A stretch of DNA of 64,000 nt from Phycicoccus sp. Root101 (lineage in GTDB: Bacteria > Actinomycetota > Actinomycetes > Actinomycetales > Dermatophilaceae). Below are positions 41,058 through 49,679 of the stretch, piece after piece; the stretch's first letter is position 1, and the number at the start of each line of letters is the position of its first letter. The DNA lies in contig NZ_LMCM01000006.1 of the NCBI RefSeq assembly GCF_001426245.1, forward strand, positions 470,865 through 534,864, in the 5' to 3' direction. The notes beneath the pieces are model-generated. The model was given only the letters and a program-made list of their open reading frames with translations. It did no database searches and was not told where the DNA came from. The position numbers and the translations under genes are program-made.

Positions 41058-41208
41058 GCGATGTCCTCCGGTTGAGCCTTCGTTCGAGTGGTCGCCTCAT
41101 GCTGCCATCCCCGCCGAGGTGGACGTCGAGCAGCCCGTACTGCGGATCACCCCTGCATCGAGAGGCCCCCTCAGACGCTGCTCAGGTCGGCCGACCGACA
41201 CTCAGGCA

Positions 41209-42528
41209 GTGACCCGTATGGCGACCTCCGGCGCCGTCCGACGGCCCCGGGCGCCGCACCCGGCGTCGGTCGTGGCGTTGGTCCTGGCGTGGTGGCGCAC
41301 CGTGGTCCTCGTCCTCTGGGCTGCGGGCTGGTTCGCCGCCCTGGCGGTGCACGGCGGCGGCTCGTGGCACTTCTTCGCCACCGGGGGTCGCGTGCTGGCC
41401 GACCTCGACGACGGCACCACGGCCGGACTGCACGTGTACGCCGAGCACCCGCTGCTCCAGATCGGCCCCGTCGCGCTCGGCCTGGCCTGGGCGCTGACCC
41501 AGCTGTCGGCCGGCCACGGCCTGCTCGCCGCAGAGGCGCTCGGAACCGCGTCGGGCGCCGCCGTGGTGGTCCTCGTCCACGGCATCGACGGCCGGCTCCG
41601 CCGTCGACGCGGCACAGCGGCCCGCAAGGGCGCCGAGGGTCCCCTCCTGCTTGCCACCGCGTGCTTCACCCCCGTCTGGCTGTACGCCGCGATCAGCTCG
41701 GCCCACCTCGACGACGTCCTGGCCCTGACCTTCTGCGTCATCGCCCTGTCCTGCGTGCTCTCCGACCACCCCGCCTGGGCCGGGGTGGCCGTCGCCGCCG
41801 CGGTCGACTCCAAGCCCTGGGCCCTCCCGGTGACGGTCGTGCTCCTGGCCCTTCCCGGCCTGCGCTCCCGGGCCATCGGCGTCGGCGCGGCGGTGGTCGG
41901 CGTGACCGCGGGGTGGCTGCCGTTCTTCGTCGCCGACCCGCAGACGATCCGCGCCATGCACTACACGATCGTCAACCGCCCCCTGTCCGGGTTGCACCTC
42001 CTGGACCCCCGCGCGGCCCGGACGCCGTTCTGGGACCGGCCTCTCCAGACCGCCATCGGCCTCGTCCTCGGCGGGGTCGCGGTGTGGCGCCGAAGGACGA
42101 CCGGGGTCCTGCTGCTCGTCATGGCCAGCCGGCTGGCCCTCGACCCGGGCACCAACCGCTACTACACGGCCGGACTGGCGGCAGGGGCGCTGCTGTGGGA
42201 CGTGGCGGGATCGCGAAGGCGTTGGCCCTGGTGGAGCCTGACGGTCGTCCTCGCCCTGCACCTGGCGCGCTGGGTCCCCGCCCTGGACCCACTCCACGGT
42301 TCGGCGATGATCGCCTTCGCCCTGGCCGCGACCTACGTCATCCTCGTCGGCCCCCTGCGGGCGGAACGTCCCCCCACGATCCCGAGCGGATCGGCAGGAG
42401 CGGCGCCGCTTCACCGGTGGGCGATGCTGACCGTCACCTCAGGGAGGGCGGCGCGGTCCGGTGGTGCTGGAGGTGGTCGCACCGATCTGCGATCCAGCCG
42501 GACAGCCGCTGCAGGCTGGCGGCTGTGA
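41209..42528 (+). CDS. Polytopic membrane protein, glycosyltransferase-C/DUF2029-like
   Basis: A 439-residue protein with about ten helices. The loops DLDDGTTAGLHVYAEHPLLQ, SSAHLDDVLALTF and DPGTNRYYTAGLAAG recall polyprenol-phosphate-dependent mannosyltransferases of the DUF2029/GT-C type, where an Asp after the first helix is catalytic; identification is tentative. The start is GTG 41209 (GACACT six bases upstream) or ATG 41218. The last 95 bases run antisense into the esterase gene and encode a low-complexity Arg/Gly/Ser tail, so the natural stop may have been lost. Confidence 0.65.
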   Translation: MTRMATSGAVRRPRAPHPASVVALVLAWWRTVVLVLWAAGWFAALAVHGGGSWHFFATGGRVLADLDDGTTAGLHVYAEHPLLQIGPVALGLAWALTQLSAGHGLLAAEALGTASGAAVVVLVHGIDGRLRRRRGTAARKGAEGPLLLATACFTPVWLYAAISSAHLDDVLALTFCVIALSCVLSDHPAWAGVAVAAAVDSKPWALPVTVVLLALPGLRSRAIGVGAAVVGVTAGWLPFFVADPQTIRAMHYTIVNRPLSGLHLLDPRAARTPFWDRPLQTAIGLVLGGVAVWRRRTTGVLLLVMASRLALDPGTNRYYTAGLAAGALLWDVAGSRRRWPWWSLTVVLALHLARWVPALDPLHGSAMIAFALAATYVILVGPLRAERPPTIPSGSAGAAPLHRWAMLTVTSGRAARSGGAGGGRTDLRSSRTAAAGWRL

Positions 42529-43132
42529 TCCCGTGACCGCCCGGGGCCCGGTGCGCCACCGTCGGCGCCCCGGACTCGCCCAGCAGATAGGTCCAGGTGG
42601 CATCGAGGAGCTCGCGCGGGATGACCTGGTCCGCCTCGCCCTGGGCCACGAGGACGGGGAGGTTCGCCAGTCGGCCCGTCGTGACGGGGACACCGGCGTC
42701 GAACGGCAAGGTGCCGTAGAGGATCGCCGCTCCGGAGTAGCGGGAGGGATCCGACAGGACGAGACCGCCGGCGAACGCGGCGCCACCACTGAACCCGACC
42801 AGGATCACGGGCCGCCCGGCAGGGGCGACCTCGTCGAGCCACGTTTCGAACCAGCCCATCGTGGCCTCGAGCGACGAGGCCACGGGACGGCCGATCCCCC
42901 GGTTGGCGAACCACGCGAACCCTCCGCCCTCGGCGATCGGAGCCCGCACCGCGGCATACGACGCTCCGTGCGGGAGGTGGGGAGTCAGCGAAAGGATCTC
43001 CCGCTCGGTGGAACCACGCCCGTGCAGCAGGACGACGAGCGGAACGCTCGGGTCGGTCGAGCCGGACCAGGCCACCACGGGGCGGCCGAACGGCTGGGTC
43101 GGTCCGGTGGTCGGGCTGACGGGGGTGCTCAC
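42434..43132 (-). CDS. Phospholipase/carboxylesterase family alpha/beta hydrolase
   Basis: A 232-residue cytosolic esterase of the YpfH/acyl-protein-thioesterase type. The oxyanion strand LVVLLHGRGS is followed by the nucleophile elbow GFSGGAAF, the acid in VAQGEADQVIP and the histidine in GGHGITA. GTG at 43132 has TTGGAGC four bases upstream. The substrate is probably a small ester or lysophospholipid; unknown. Next gene downstream on the strand is the convergent membrane protein. Confidence 0.87.
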   Translation of the reverse strand: MSTPVSPTTGPTQPFGRPVVAWSGSTDPSVPLVVLLHGRGSTEREILSLTPHLPHGASYAAVRAPIAEGGGFAWFANRGIGRPVASSLEATMGWFETWLDEVAPAGRPVILVGFSGGAAFAGGLVLSDPSRYSGAAILYGTLPFDAGVPVTTGRLANLPVLVAQGEADQVIPRELLDATWTYLLGESGAPTVAHRAPGGHGITAASLQRLSGWIADRCDHLQHHRTAPPSLR

Positions 43133-43200
43133 GGGTGCTCCAAGGGGGTGGGTGGTGTGACGCTCGCGGGACGGTGAGGCACCAGGGGCGCCCCGGCGTG

Positions 43201-43779
43201 TCAGGCCGGGACGACGCCGAAACCGCCGGTCCAGGCGATCTTCTCGCCGGCGGCCAGCGTGATCTGCAGGAAGCCGATGGCCTCGAGCTCACGGGCCCGC
43301 GAGAGCTGTCCGGCGTCGATGGCCTTGAGACCGCCCGACGTGACGATGCCGGCGAGCGTGGACTTGGCGTCGGCGTCGTCACCGGCGATGAGGACGGTGG
43401 TCGGCAGGTCTCCGACCGTGCCGCCGGCCAGCGTCGCGGCGAAGTTGGTGTTGAACGCCTTCAGCACGTGCGACTGCGGCAGGGCGGCAGCGATCTCGGC
43501 CGCGGCCGAACCGTCGGGGGCAACCGTGAGCGAGTCGAACGTCTCGAAGTTGAGGGGGTTGGTGATGTCGACGACGACCTTGCCGGCGAAGGACTCCCCG
43601 CGCTCCGCGATGACCGCGGCGACGGCCGGGTAGGGGACGGCGAGCACCACGATGTCGCCCGTGATCGAGGTGCTCGCGTCGGACTGCCCGAGCAGCTGGA
43701 CGGTGTGGCCGCCGCGACCCGCGACGGCCGCGATGGCCTGACCCATGGTGCCGGTGCCGATGATGCTGAGGTGTGCCAT
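43201..43779 (-). CDS. NADPH-dependent F420 reductase-like protein
   Basis: A 192-residue Rossmann protein: LSIIGTGTMGQAIAAVAG binds NADP, DIVVLAVPYPAV and VVVDITNPLN follow, and KAFNTNFAATLAGG is the family's conserved substrate loop. Members move hydride between NADPH and F420, but short homologues like this often act on other small molecules. ATG at 43779 follows GGGAGAGCGTC. It is divergent from a MarR gene with operator-like palindromes between them, so MarR probably controls it. Confidence 0.82.
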   Translation of the reverse strand: MAHLSIIGTGTMGQAIAAVAGRGGHTVQLLGQSDASTSITGDIVVLAVPYPAVAAVIAERGESFAGKVVVDITNPLNFETFDSLTVAPDGSAAAEIAAALPQSHVLKAFNTNFAATLAGGTVGDLPTTVLIAGDDADAKSTLAGIVTSGGLKAIDAGQLSRARELEAIGFLQITLAAGEKIAWTGGFGVVPA

Positions 43780-43807
43780 GACGCTCTCCCGGGGGTGTGG
43801 TGATTGG

Positions 43808-43867
43808 TTGATGCTTCAAGTAAGAGCCTACACCAATTAGTTGTTCCATCAAGTATTCACCTAGCAT
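43808..43867. promoter_or_regulatory. MarR operator candidates and leaderless marR promoter
   Basis: In an unusually AT-rich stretch, TTGATGCTTCAA (43808-43819) and CAATTAGTTG (43834-43843) are imperfect palindromes, and TCAAGTA occurs twice. TAGCAT (43862-43867) is the -10 box six bases before the MarR ATG. Confidence 0.6.
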
Positions 43868-43873
43868 CGGCCC

Positions 43874-44359
43874 ATGGAACCGAACTGGCTCGAGCCCGAC
43901 GAGCGGGCGGCCTGGCTGCGCCTCATGGCGGTCGTCGAGCTGCTGCCCGCGGCGCTCGACTCGCAGCTGCGCCGCGAGGCCGGGGTGACGCACTTCGAGT
44001 ACTTCGTCCTGGCGATGCTCTCCGAAGCCGATGACCGGACGCTGCGCATGACGGCCCTGGCCCAGCGCACCAATGCCACCCTCCCCCGGTTGTCCCACGT
44101 CGTGCGCCGCCTCGAGGACCGCGGCCTGGTGGAACGGTTCCCCTGCCCCCAGGACAAACGGGCCACCAACGCGCGCCTGACGCCCGAGGGGATGGAGGCC
44201 GTGGTGGCGGCGGCACCCGGGCACGTCGGCGCGGTGCGGCGGCTGGTCTTCGACGCGCTCGACGCGCGACAGGTCGCCCAGCTCCGCGAGCTCGGTGACG
44301 CCCTGTTGTCGACGCTGGACGCCGACGGCCAGATGACGAGCCTCTACGCGGGTTCCTGA
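43874..44359 (+). CDS. MarR-family transcriptional regulator
   Basis: A 161-residue winged-helix dimer. The HTH lies at MTALAQRTNATLPRLSHVVR (about 59-78) and the wing at GLVERFPCPQDKRATNARLT. A single Cys in the wing (PCPQDKR) is typical of many MarR proteins and could be redox-sensing, but that is not shown. ATG at 43874 is leaderless. It is divergent from the F420-reductase-like gene and likely represses both. Confidence 0.88.
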   Translation: MEPNWLEPDERAAWLRLMAVVELLPAALDSQLRREAGVTHFEYFVLAMLSEADDRTLRMTALAQRTNATLPRLSHVVRRLEDRGLVERFPCPQDKRATNARLTPEGMEAVVAAAPGHVGAVRRLVFDALDARQVAQLRELGDALLSTLDADGQMTSLYAGS

Positions 44360-44472
44360 GCCCGGATCCGTCCCCATGGAGCCGGTCGGAACGGCGGTTG
44401 CGGGGCCGGGGACCTGACTCGACGACGCTCTCTCAGGAACCGCTCAAGTCGACCCACCTAGCGTGGGCGGTT

Positions 44473-45342
44473 GTGGAGCAGCGCCCGGACCCGGTCACCG
44501 AAACCTCCCCGCCCGCGCCGACCCGTCGGGCGGTCCTGGGCGCGGCCCTCACCGGCGCGTCCGCCCTGGCCGTCGCGAGCTGCTCCACCCCGTCAGGCCA
44601 GCCGCAGGCCTCCCCCACATCGCCCGCGAGGCCCGCGTCCGCAGGCCGCGCGACGTCCTCGACGAGCGCTCCGACCACGACGACGACCGCCCACGTTGCG
44701 GGGCCCGGTTCGGGTCCACCGGCGATCGCCCTGACCGCCGGCGACGACATCACCCACGGCCCGGCGTCCACCCAGCAGGTGGCCCTCACCTTCCACGGCC
44801 AGGGACCGGCGGACCTGGCCCACGAGGTCCTGCGGGCGTGCGCCGACGCGGAGGCAGAGATCACCGTCTTCGCCGTCGGCACGTGGCTGCGACAGAACCC
44901 GCACCTCGGTCGGCAGGTGGTGGCTGCGGGCCACGAGCTCGGCAACCACACGTGGAGCCACCAGCAGATGAAGCAGCTGAGTGCGGCGCAGGCCGTCGAC
45001 GAGGCCGTCCGTGGCGCCCACGCCCTCGAGGCAGCGATCGGGACGCCCGGCTGGTGGTTCCGTCCCTCGGGTACGCAACGCAGCACCCCGACGATCCGCG
45101 CTGCCGCCGCGGCCGCCGGCTACCACCGGTGCGTCTCCTACGACGTGGATCCCGAGGACTTCCGTGACCCCGGCGGAGCCGCCGTCCGCGACCGCACCCT
45201 CGGAGCGGTGAAGGCCGGGTCCATCGTCAGCCTCCACTTCGGCCACCGGGGCACGGTGGACGCGCTGCCCGCCATCCTCGCGGGCCTGCAGCGCAAGGGT
45301 CTCCGGGCCGTCACCCTCTCGACGATGCTGCGTGACGCGTGA
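44473..45342 (+). CDS. NodB-like polysaccharide deacetylase lipoprotein with altered first motif
   Basis: A 289-residue exported lipoprotein. Its TAT-like signal has TRRAVLGAALTG and a lipobox AVASC; a Thr/Ser/Pro linker follows. The NodB fold is visible: motif 2 HELGNHTWSH (zinc histidines) and motif 3 WWFRPSGTQR, with SLHFGHRGT near the end. But motif 1 reads VALTFHGQGP in place of TFDDGP, so both the catalytic base Asp and the metal Asp are missing. GTG at 44473 is eight bases after TAGCGT. Its stop overlaps the next lipoprotein gene by 4 bp. Confidence 0.85.
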   Translation: MEQRPDPVTETSPPAPTRRAVLGAALTGASALAVASCSTPSGQPQASPTSPARPASAGRATSSTSAPTTTTTAHVAGPGSGPPAIALTAGDDITHGPASTQQVALTFHGQGPADLAHEVLRACADAEAEITVFAVGTWLRQNPHLGRQVVAAGHELGNHTWSHQQMKQLSAAQAVDEAVRGAHALEAAIGTPGWWFRPSGTQRSTPTIRAAAAAAGYHRCVSYDVDPEDFRDPGGAAVRDRTLGAVKAGSIVSLHFGHRGTVDALPAILAGLQRKGLRAVTLSTMLRDA

Positions 45343-46634
45343 AGGCCCGCGAGCCGGCGTCGATCCGCGAGCCCGTCCCGCCGCGACCCGCGGCGCGCGT
45401 CCGGCCGCGAGGGGTGAGGACGACGGCCCTCGCCCTCCTGCTGGCTGTGGGCGCGGGAGGCTGTGCCGCGGGCCAGGGCCCGCGGCACACCGCGTCGTCG
45501 TCGACCACCACGTCCGCCGGCTCCGGCGTCGCACCCGTGGCTGCCGCCGGCACCACCACGCCCGACGTGTATGCCGCCGCCGGCGCCCAGGCGCTCACCA
45601 CCGTCACCCGCCGCGCGCGACCGATGGTCTACGTGCCCGACACCCTGAGCAACACGGTGCAGCTCATCGATCCGCACACCTACAAGGTCGTGGGGCGCTT
45701 CCCCACCGCGCGGGAGCCCCAGCACGTCGTGCCCTCGTGGGACCTGAAGACGTTGTGGGTCAACGCCGACAAGGGCAACACGCTGACCCCGATCAACCCG
45801 GTGACCGGTCACGCAGGCAGGCCGGTGGCCGTCCAGGACCCCTACAACCTGTACTTCACCCCGGACGGCGCCCACGCGCTGGTGATGGCCGAGCGCCTGC
45901 ACCGCATCGACGTCCGCGACGCGCACACGATGAAGCTGCAGCGTTCGCTGTCGGTGCCCTGCTCGGGCATCAACCACGCCGACTACTCGGCCGACCAGTC
46001 CTTCTTCGTGGCGAGCTGCGAGTTCAGCGGCAAGCTCCTCGTCATCGACAGGGCAGCGACGAAGGTCCACAAGGTCATCGACCTCAACGCGGTGAGGACA
46101 CCTGGAGCGACCTCCCCGGGCGAGGCGATGGCCATGCCGGGCAGTCCCAAGAACGGCCTGGCCCCCGGCGCCAGCGCGATGCCCCAGGACGTCCGGCTGG
46201 CCCCCGACGGCAGGCACTTCCTGGTCGCGGACATGCTGCGCAACGGTGTCTGGGTCGTCGACGCACGCCGCCTCACGGTGACCCGGTTCATCCGCACCGG
46301 GCTCGGCGCCCACGGCATCTACCCGTCGCGCGACGCCAGGCACGTCTATGTCTCCAACCGCGATGAGGGCACCATCACCGTGCTCGACTCCACCACGCTG
46401 GCCAGGACGGCTCTGTGGAGGATCCCGGGCGGAGGGTCGCCGGACATGGGCGGCGTGACCGCCGACGGGTCGCAGCTGTGGCTCGCCGGACGCTACGACG
46501 CCGTGGTCTACGTGTTCGACACCACGACGGGCAGGCTCCTGCACAAGATCCCCGTCGACTCCGGTCCGCACGGCCTGTGCGTGTGGCCTCAGCCCGGGCG
46601 CTTCAGCCTCGGTCACACCGGCAACATGCGCTGA
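45339..46634 (+). CDS. YncE-like beta-propeller lipoprotein
   Basis: A 431-residue secreted lipoprotein coupled to the deacetylase by a GTGA overlap. The signal ends in the lipobox VGAGGC (about 42-46), followed by a Thr/Ser linker. The body has repeated propeller blades: VYVPDTLSNTVQLIDPHTYK, VYVSNRDEGTITVLDSTT and LAGRYDAVVYVFDTTTG. Relatives often bind DNA, ligands or cell-wall material; nothing is known here. Coupling suggests a surface pair with the NodB-like protein. Confidence 0.85.
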   Translation: MKAREPASIREPVPPRPAARVRPRGVRTTALALLLAVGAGGCAAGQGPRHTASSSTTTSAGSGVAPVAAAGTTTPDVYAAAGAQALTTVTRRARPMVYVPDTLSNTVQLIDPHTYKVVGRFPTAREPQHVVPSWDLKTLWVNADKGNTLTPINPVTGHAGRPVAVQDPYNLYFTPDGAHALVMAERLHRIDVRDAHTMKLQRSLSVPCSGINHADYSADQSFFVASCEFSGKLLVIDRAATKVHKVIDLNAVRTPGATSPGEAMAMPGSPKNGLAPGASAMPQDVRLAPDGRHFLVADMLRNGVWVVDARRLTVTRFIRTGLGAHGIYPSRDARHVYVSNRDEGTITVLDSTTLARTALWRIPGGGSPDMGGVTADGSQLWLAGRYDAVVYVFDTTTGRLLHKIPVDSGPHGLCVWPQPGRFSLGHTGNMR

Positions 46635-46656
46635 GCGGTCGCACCTCCGGCGCCGC

Positions 46657-47352
46657 CTACTTGAGCAGGCTGACCCCCCGCGCGATGACCAGGACCGAGA
46701 GCATCAGGGCCGACACCGACTCCAGCGCCATCAGCATCTTCGCGCGCGGCGACAGGGGCATCGTGTCGGTGGGGCTGAACGCGGAGGAGTTGGTCACCGA
46801 CACGTAGAGGTAGTCGATGTAGCCCGGCACCCAGCCCGACTTGGCCGACGACCGGGCGGCCACCTCGGCGATGGCGTCGTGGTCCTCGTCCTGGGGGAAG
46901 CGGAAGTCCGCGACCGGGAGGCCGGGGCGGGAGGTCTGGGTGCGGGCCACCGGGCCGCCACGGTCGAGCTCCCAGAAGCCGAGTGCGAAGATGAGCACGT
47001 TCGTCAGCCACACCTGCAGCGCGGCCAGCAGCAGGCTGCTGCCTTCCTCGGCCTGCCCGGACACCAGGGCGCGGACTAGCAGGACCAGGGCGCAGCCGTT
47101 CGTGGTGGCGATGAGCAGCACCAGGGCGATCGACACCCTGCGCAACCCGCGGTTGTCGCGGGTCATCCTCCGGGGGTTGGCGGCCACGAGGGGGAGGAAC
47201 AGGAGCGCCTCCAGGCCCGGGACCACGAGCCGAGGAGCGAAGAGGAGGCTCTGCGGCAGGGCGGCATACAGGCCGATCGCCGTCAGCACCGCCAGCGCTG
47301 CCGGCAGTCGCACCTCGCCTGGATGTTGTCGTCGGTGGATCTGTGTGCTCAC
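46657..47352 (-). CDS. DUF1345 family membrane protein
   Basis: A 231-residue membrane protein with five to six helices. The family signature is near the C-terminus: YLYVSVTNSSAFSPTDTMPL followed by SPRAKMLMALES. A cytosolic loop with FRFPQDEDHD precedes it. No function is established. GTG at 47352 has GGGGGAG about nine bases upstream. It is convergent with the YncE-like gene and divergent from the dehydrogenase operon. Confidence 0.8.
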   Translation of the reverse strand: MSTQIHRRQHPGEVRLPAALAVLTAIGLYAALPQSLLFAPRLVVPGLEALLFLPLVAANPRRMTRDNRGLRRVSIALVLLIATTNGCALVLLVRALVSGQAEEGSSLLLAALQVWLTNVLIFALGFWELDRGGPVARTQTSRPGLPVADFRFPQDEDHDAIAEVAARSSAKSGWVPGYIDYLYVSVTNSSAFSPTDTMPLSPRAKMLMALESVSALMLSVLVIARGVSLLK

Positions 47353-47393
47353 GCGCTTGGTCTACTCCCCCGGTGAGCCGGTTGCCTGTTGCC

Positions 47394-47463
47394 ACACCGC
47401 CAGCGGTGTCGGTCTCGTCCCAGGTAGCCCGTTCGTGTGGGTTTGGGTGCACCCCGTACGGGG
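47394..47463. promoter_or_regulatory. Two perfect palindromes upstream of the ADH-SDR-HAD operon
   Basis: ACACCGC-CA-GCGGTGT (47394-47409) and CCCCGTACGGGG (47452-47463, flanked by GTGC/GCAC) lie in the 171-bp divergent region between DUF1345 and the dehydrogenase. Either could be an operator; no regulator gene is adjacent. Confidence 0.5.
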
Positions 47464-47523
47464 CACAGCCCAGGTGGACGACGCGTCCGGTCTGGACGCG
47501 CGACGTGGGAAAGGACCTCATCG

Positions 47524-48708
47524 ATGAAGGCACTGACGTGGCAGGGAAAGCGCGATGTGCGCGTGGAGGAGGTGCGCGACCCCGAGCTCGAGGCGCCCAC
47601 CGACGCGATCATCAAGGTCACGTCCACAGCCATCTGCGGCTCCGACCTGCACCTGTACGAGGTGCTCGGCGCGTACCTCACCCCCGGTGACGTCCTGGGT
47701 CACGAGACGATGGGCATCGTCGAGGAGGTCGGGCCCGAGGTCACCAACCTCAAGCCGGGCGACCGGGTGGTCATCCCGTTCAACATCTCGTGCGGCCGCT
47801 GCTGGATGTGCGAGCGAGGCCTCTACGCCCAGTGTGAGACGACCCAGGTCCGCGACCAGGGCAAGGGCGCGTCGCTGTTCGGTTACACCAGCCTGTACGG
47901 CGCGGTGCCGGGTGGGCAGGCCGAGTACCTGCGGGTGCCGCAGGCCCAGTTCGGGCCGATCGTCGTGCCGGAAGGACCCAGCGACCAGCACTTCCTGTAC
48001 CTCTCGGACATCCTCCCGACCGCGTGGCAGGGCGTGAAGTACGCCGAGGTGCCCAAGGGCGGGACCCTGGCCGTGATCGGGCTCGGACCGGTCGGCCAGC
48101 TGGCCACCCGGATCGGCAAGCTCCTGGGTGCCGGCCGCGTCATCGGCGTCGACCTCGTCGACGAGAGGCTGGCCCTCGCCCGCGAGCACGGGATCGAGAC
48201 GCTCGACCTCCGGGAGGTGGACGACGTCGCCGCCGCGCTCATCGAGATGACCGGGGGTCGCGGGCCGGACGGCGTCCTCGAGGCCGTCGGCATGGAGGCC
48301 CACGGCAACCCCGTCGCCAAGACCGCCCAGGCTGCTGTCGGCCTGCTCCCCGATGCCCTCGCCAAGCCCCTCATCGACCGGCTCGCGGTCGACCGGCTCG
48401 ACGCGTTGCTCACCGCCCTGAAGGCGGTTCGCCGGGGTGGCACCGTGTCGATCAGCGGCGTCTACGGTGGAGAGGTCGACCCGCTGCCGCTCATGGAGAT
48501 GTTCGACCGCGGGATCTCGCTGCGGATGGGTCAGTGCCACGTCAAGCGCTGGATCGACGAGATCATGCCGTTCGTGCTCGACCCCGCCGACCCGCTCGGC
48601 ACGGCGACGCTCGCGACGCACATCCTCCCGCTGTCCGACGCGGCGCGCGGCTACGAGCTGTTCCAGGCCAAGGCCGACGGCTGCGTCAAGGTGGTCCTGC
48701 AGCCGTGA
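47524..48708 (+). CDS. Zinc-dependent alcohol dehydrogenase, formaldehyde-dehydrogenase-like
   Basis: A 394-residue MDR enzyme. Catalytic zinc ligands are in STAICGSDLHLYE and GHETMG; the structural zinc cysteines in SCGRCWMCERGLYAQC; and the NAD site in LAVIGLGPVGQLATRIGKLLG. The long insert and the C-terminal GQCHVKRW match the glutathione-independent formaldehyde-dehydrogenase-like branch. ATG at 47524 follows AAAGGA. Its stop overlaps the SDR gene by 4 bp. The trio probably handles one alcohol/aldehyde substrate. Confidence 0.9.
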   Translation: MKALTWQGKRDVRVEEVRDPELEAPTDAIIKVTSTAICGSDLHLYEVLGAYLTPGDVLGHETMGIVEEVGPEVTNLKPGDRVVIPFNISCGRCWMCERGLYAQCETTQVRDQGKGASLFGYTSLYGAVPGGQAEYLRVPQAQFGPIVVPEGPSDQHFLYLSDILPTAWQGVKYAEVPKGGTLAVIGLGPVGQLATRIGKLLGAGRVIGVDLVDERLALAREHGIETLDLREVDDVAAALIEMTGGRGPDGVLEAVGMEAHGNPVAKTAQAAVGLLPDALAKPLIDRLAVDRLDALLTALKAVRRGGTVSISGVYGGEVDPLPLMEMFDRGISLRMGQCHVKRWIDEIMPFVLDPADPLGTATLATHILPLSDAARGYELFQAKADGCVKVVLQP

Positions 48709-49679
48709 GGTCCTGGGCCGGCAGGACCGTGCTGGTCACCGGTGCCTCCAGTGGCATCGGGCGGGCGACCGCACTGCTGCTCGCCGCGCAGGGCGCGGAC
48801 CTCGTGCTCGTCGCCAGGTCCCAGGCGTCGCTCGAAGCCGTCCAGAGCGAGTGCGTCGGCGCCGGGGCGCGAGCCCTGGTGGCCGTGGCGGACGTGGGCG
48901 ACGCGGACGCCGTGGCCGCTGCCTTCCGCTCGGGGGAACGGGTCTTCGACCGGATCGACGCCGTCGTGCACTCGGCTGCGTCGCTGGCCTACGGCCGGTT
49001 CGAGGACGTACCGGTGGAGGTGTTCGACGCAGCCGTGCGCACCACGCTCCTGGGAACGGCGAACGTGGCCCGCAGCGCCCTGTCGGCGTTCGCGCGATCC
49101 CCCGAGGGAGGCTCGCTCGTCGTGGTCGGCTCCCTGCTGGGCAAGATCAGCACCCCGTGGATGAGCTCCTACGTGACCGCGAAGTGGGGGGTGCACGGGC
49201 TGGTCCGCACCCTCCAGGTCGAGGCCCGCAGCACGCCCGGCATCCACGTCAGCCTGGTCTCCCCCGGTGGTGTCGACACCCCGGTCTACCTCCAGGCCGG
49301 CACGTACCTCCGTCGGCACGGTCGTCCGCCGCCCCCGGTGGACCCGCCCGAGAAGGTCGCTCGGGCGATCGTCCGAGCGCTGGGGCGCTCACGGCGCGAG
49401 GTCTCCGTCGGAGCGGCCAACCACCTGGCGGTGACCGGGTTCCGGGTGTTCCCCGGCCTGTTCGACGCCCTCGTCACCCCGTTGATGCAGATCGGCGGCC
49501 TGTCCCACTCGGCCACGGCCAACTCTGCGGGCAACGTCCTGGAACCGCAGCCCGCGGGCGAGGCGCTGCACGGTCGCTGGGGACGACACTGGCTGCGTCC
49601 GGCCGCAGCGGCGGCGACCCTCGCGGCGGGCGCCGTCGCGGCGCACTCCGCCCACGTCACCTGGCGCCGGTCGGGGTGA
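48705..49679 (+). CDS. Short-chain dehydrogenase/reductase
   Basis: A 324-residue oxidoreductase with TGASSGIGRATALL for cofactor binding, a catalytic serine in VVGSLLGK and YVTAKWGVHG carrying the Tyr-x3-Lys pair. The C-terminal 70 residues end in a hydrophobic alanine-rich stretch (RPAAAAATLAAGAVAAHSA) that may anchor it to the membrane. GTG at 48705 overlaps the dehydrogenase stop (GTGA) and its own stop overlaps the HAD gene the same way, so all three are co-translated. Substrate unknown. Confidence 0.88.
   Translation: MRSWAGRTVLVTGASSGIGRATALLLAAQGADLVLVARSQASLEAVQSECVGAGARALVAVADVGDADAVAAAFRSGERVFDRIDAVVHSAASLAYGRFEDVPVEVFDAAVRTTLLGTANVARSALSAFARSPEGGSLVVVGSLLGKISTPWMSSYVTAKWGVHGLVRTLQVEARSTPGIHVSLVSPGGVDTPVYLQAGTYLRRHGRPPPPVDPPEKVARAIVRALGRSRREVSVGAANHLAVTGFRVFPGLFDALVTPLMQIGGLSHSATANSAGNVLEPQPAGEALHGRWGRHWLRPAAAAATLAAGAVAAHSAHVTWRRSG

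Noticed and set aside
40588-41208. N-terminal extension of the membrane protein at 41209
   Set aside because: The added sequence lies antisense within serA and is low-complexity.
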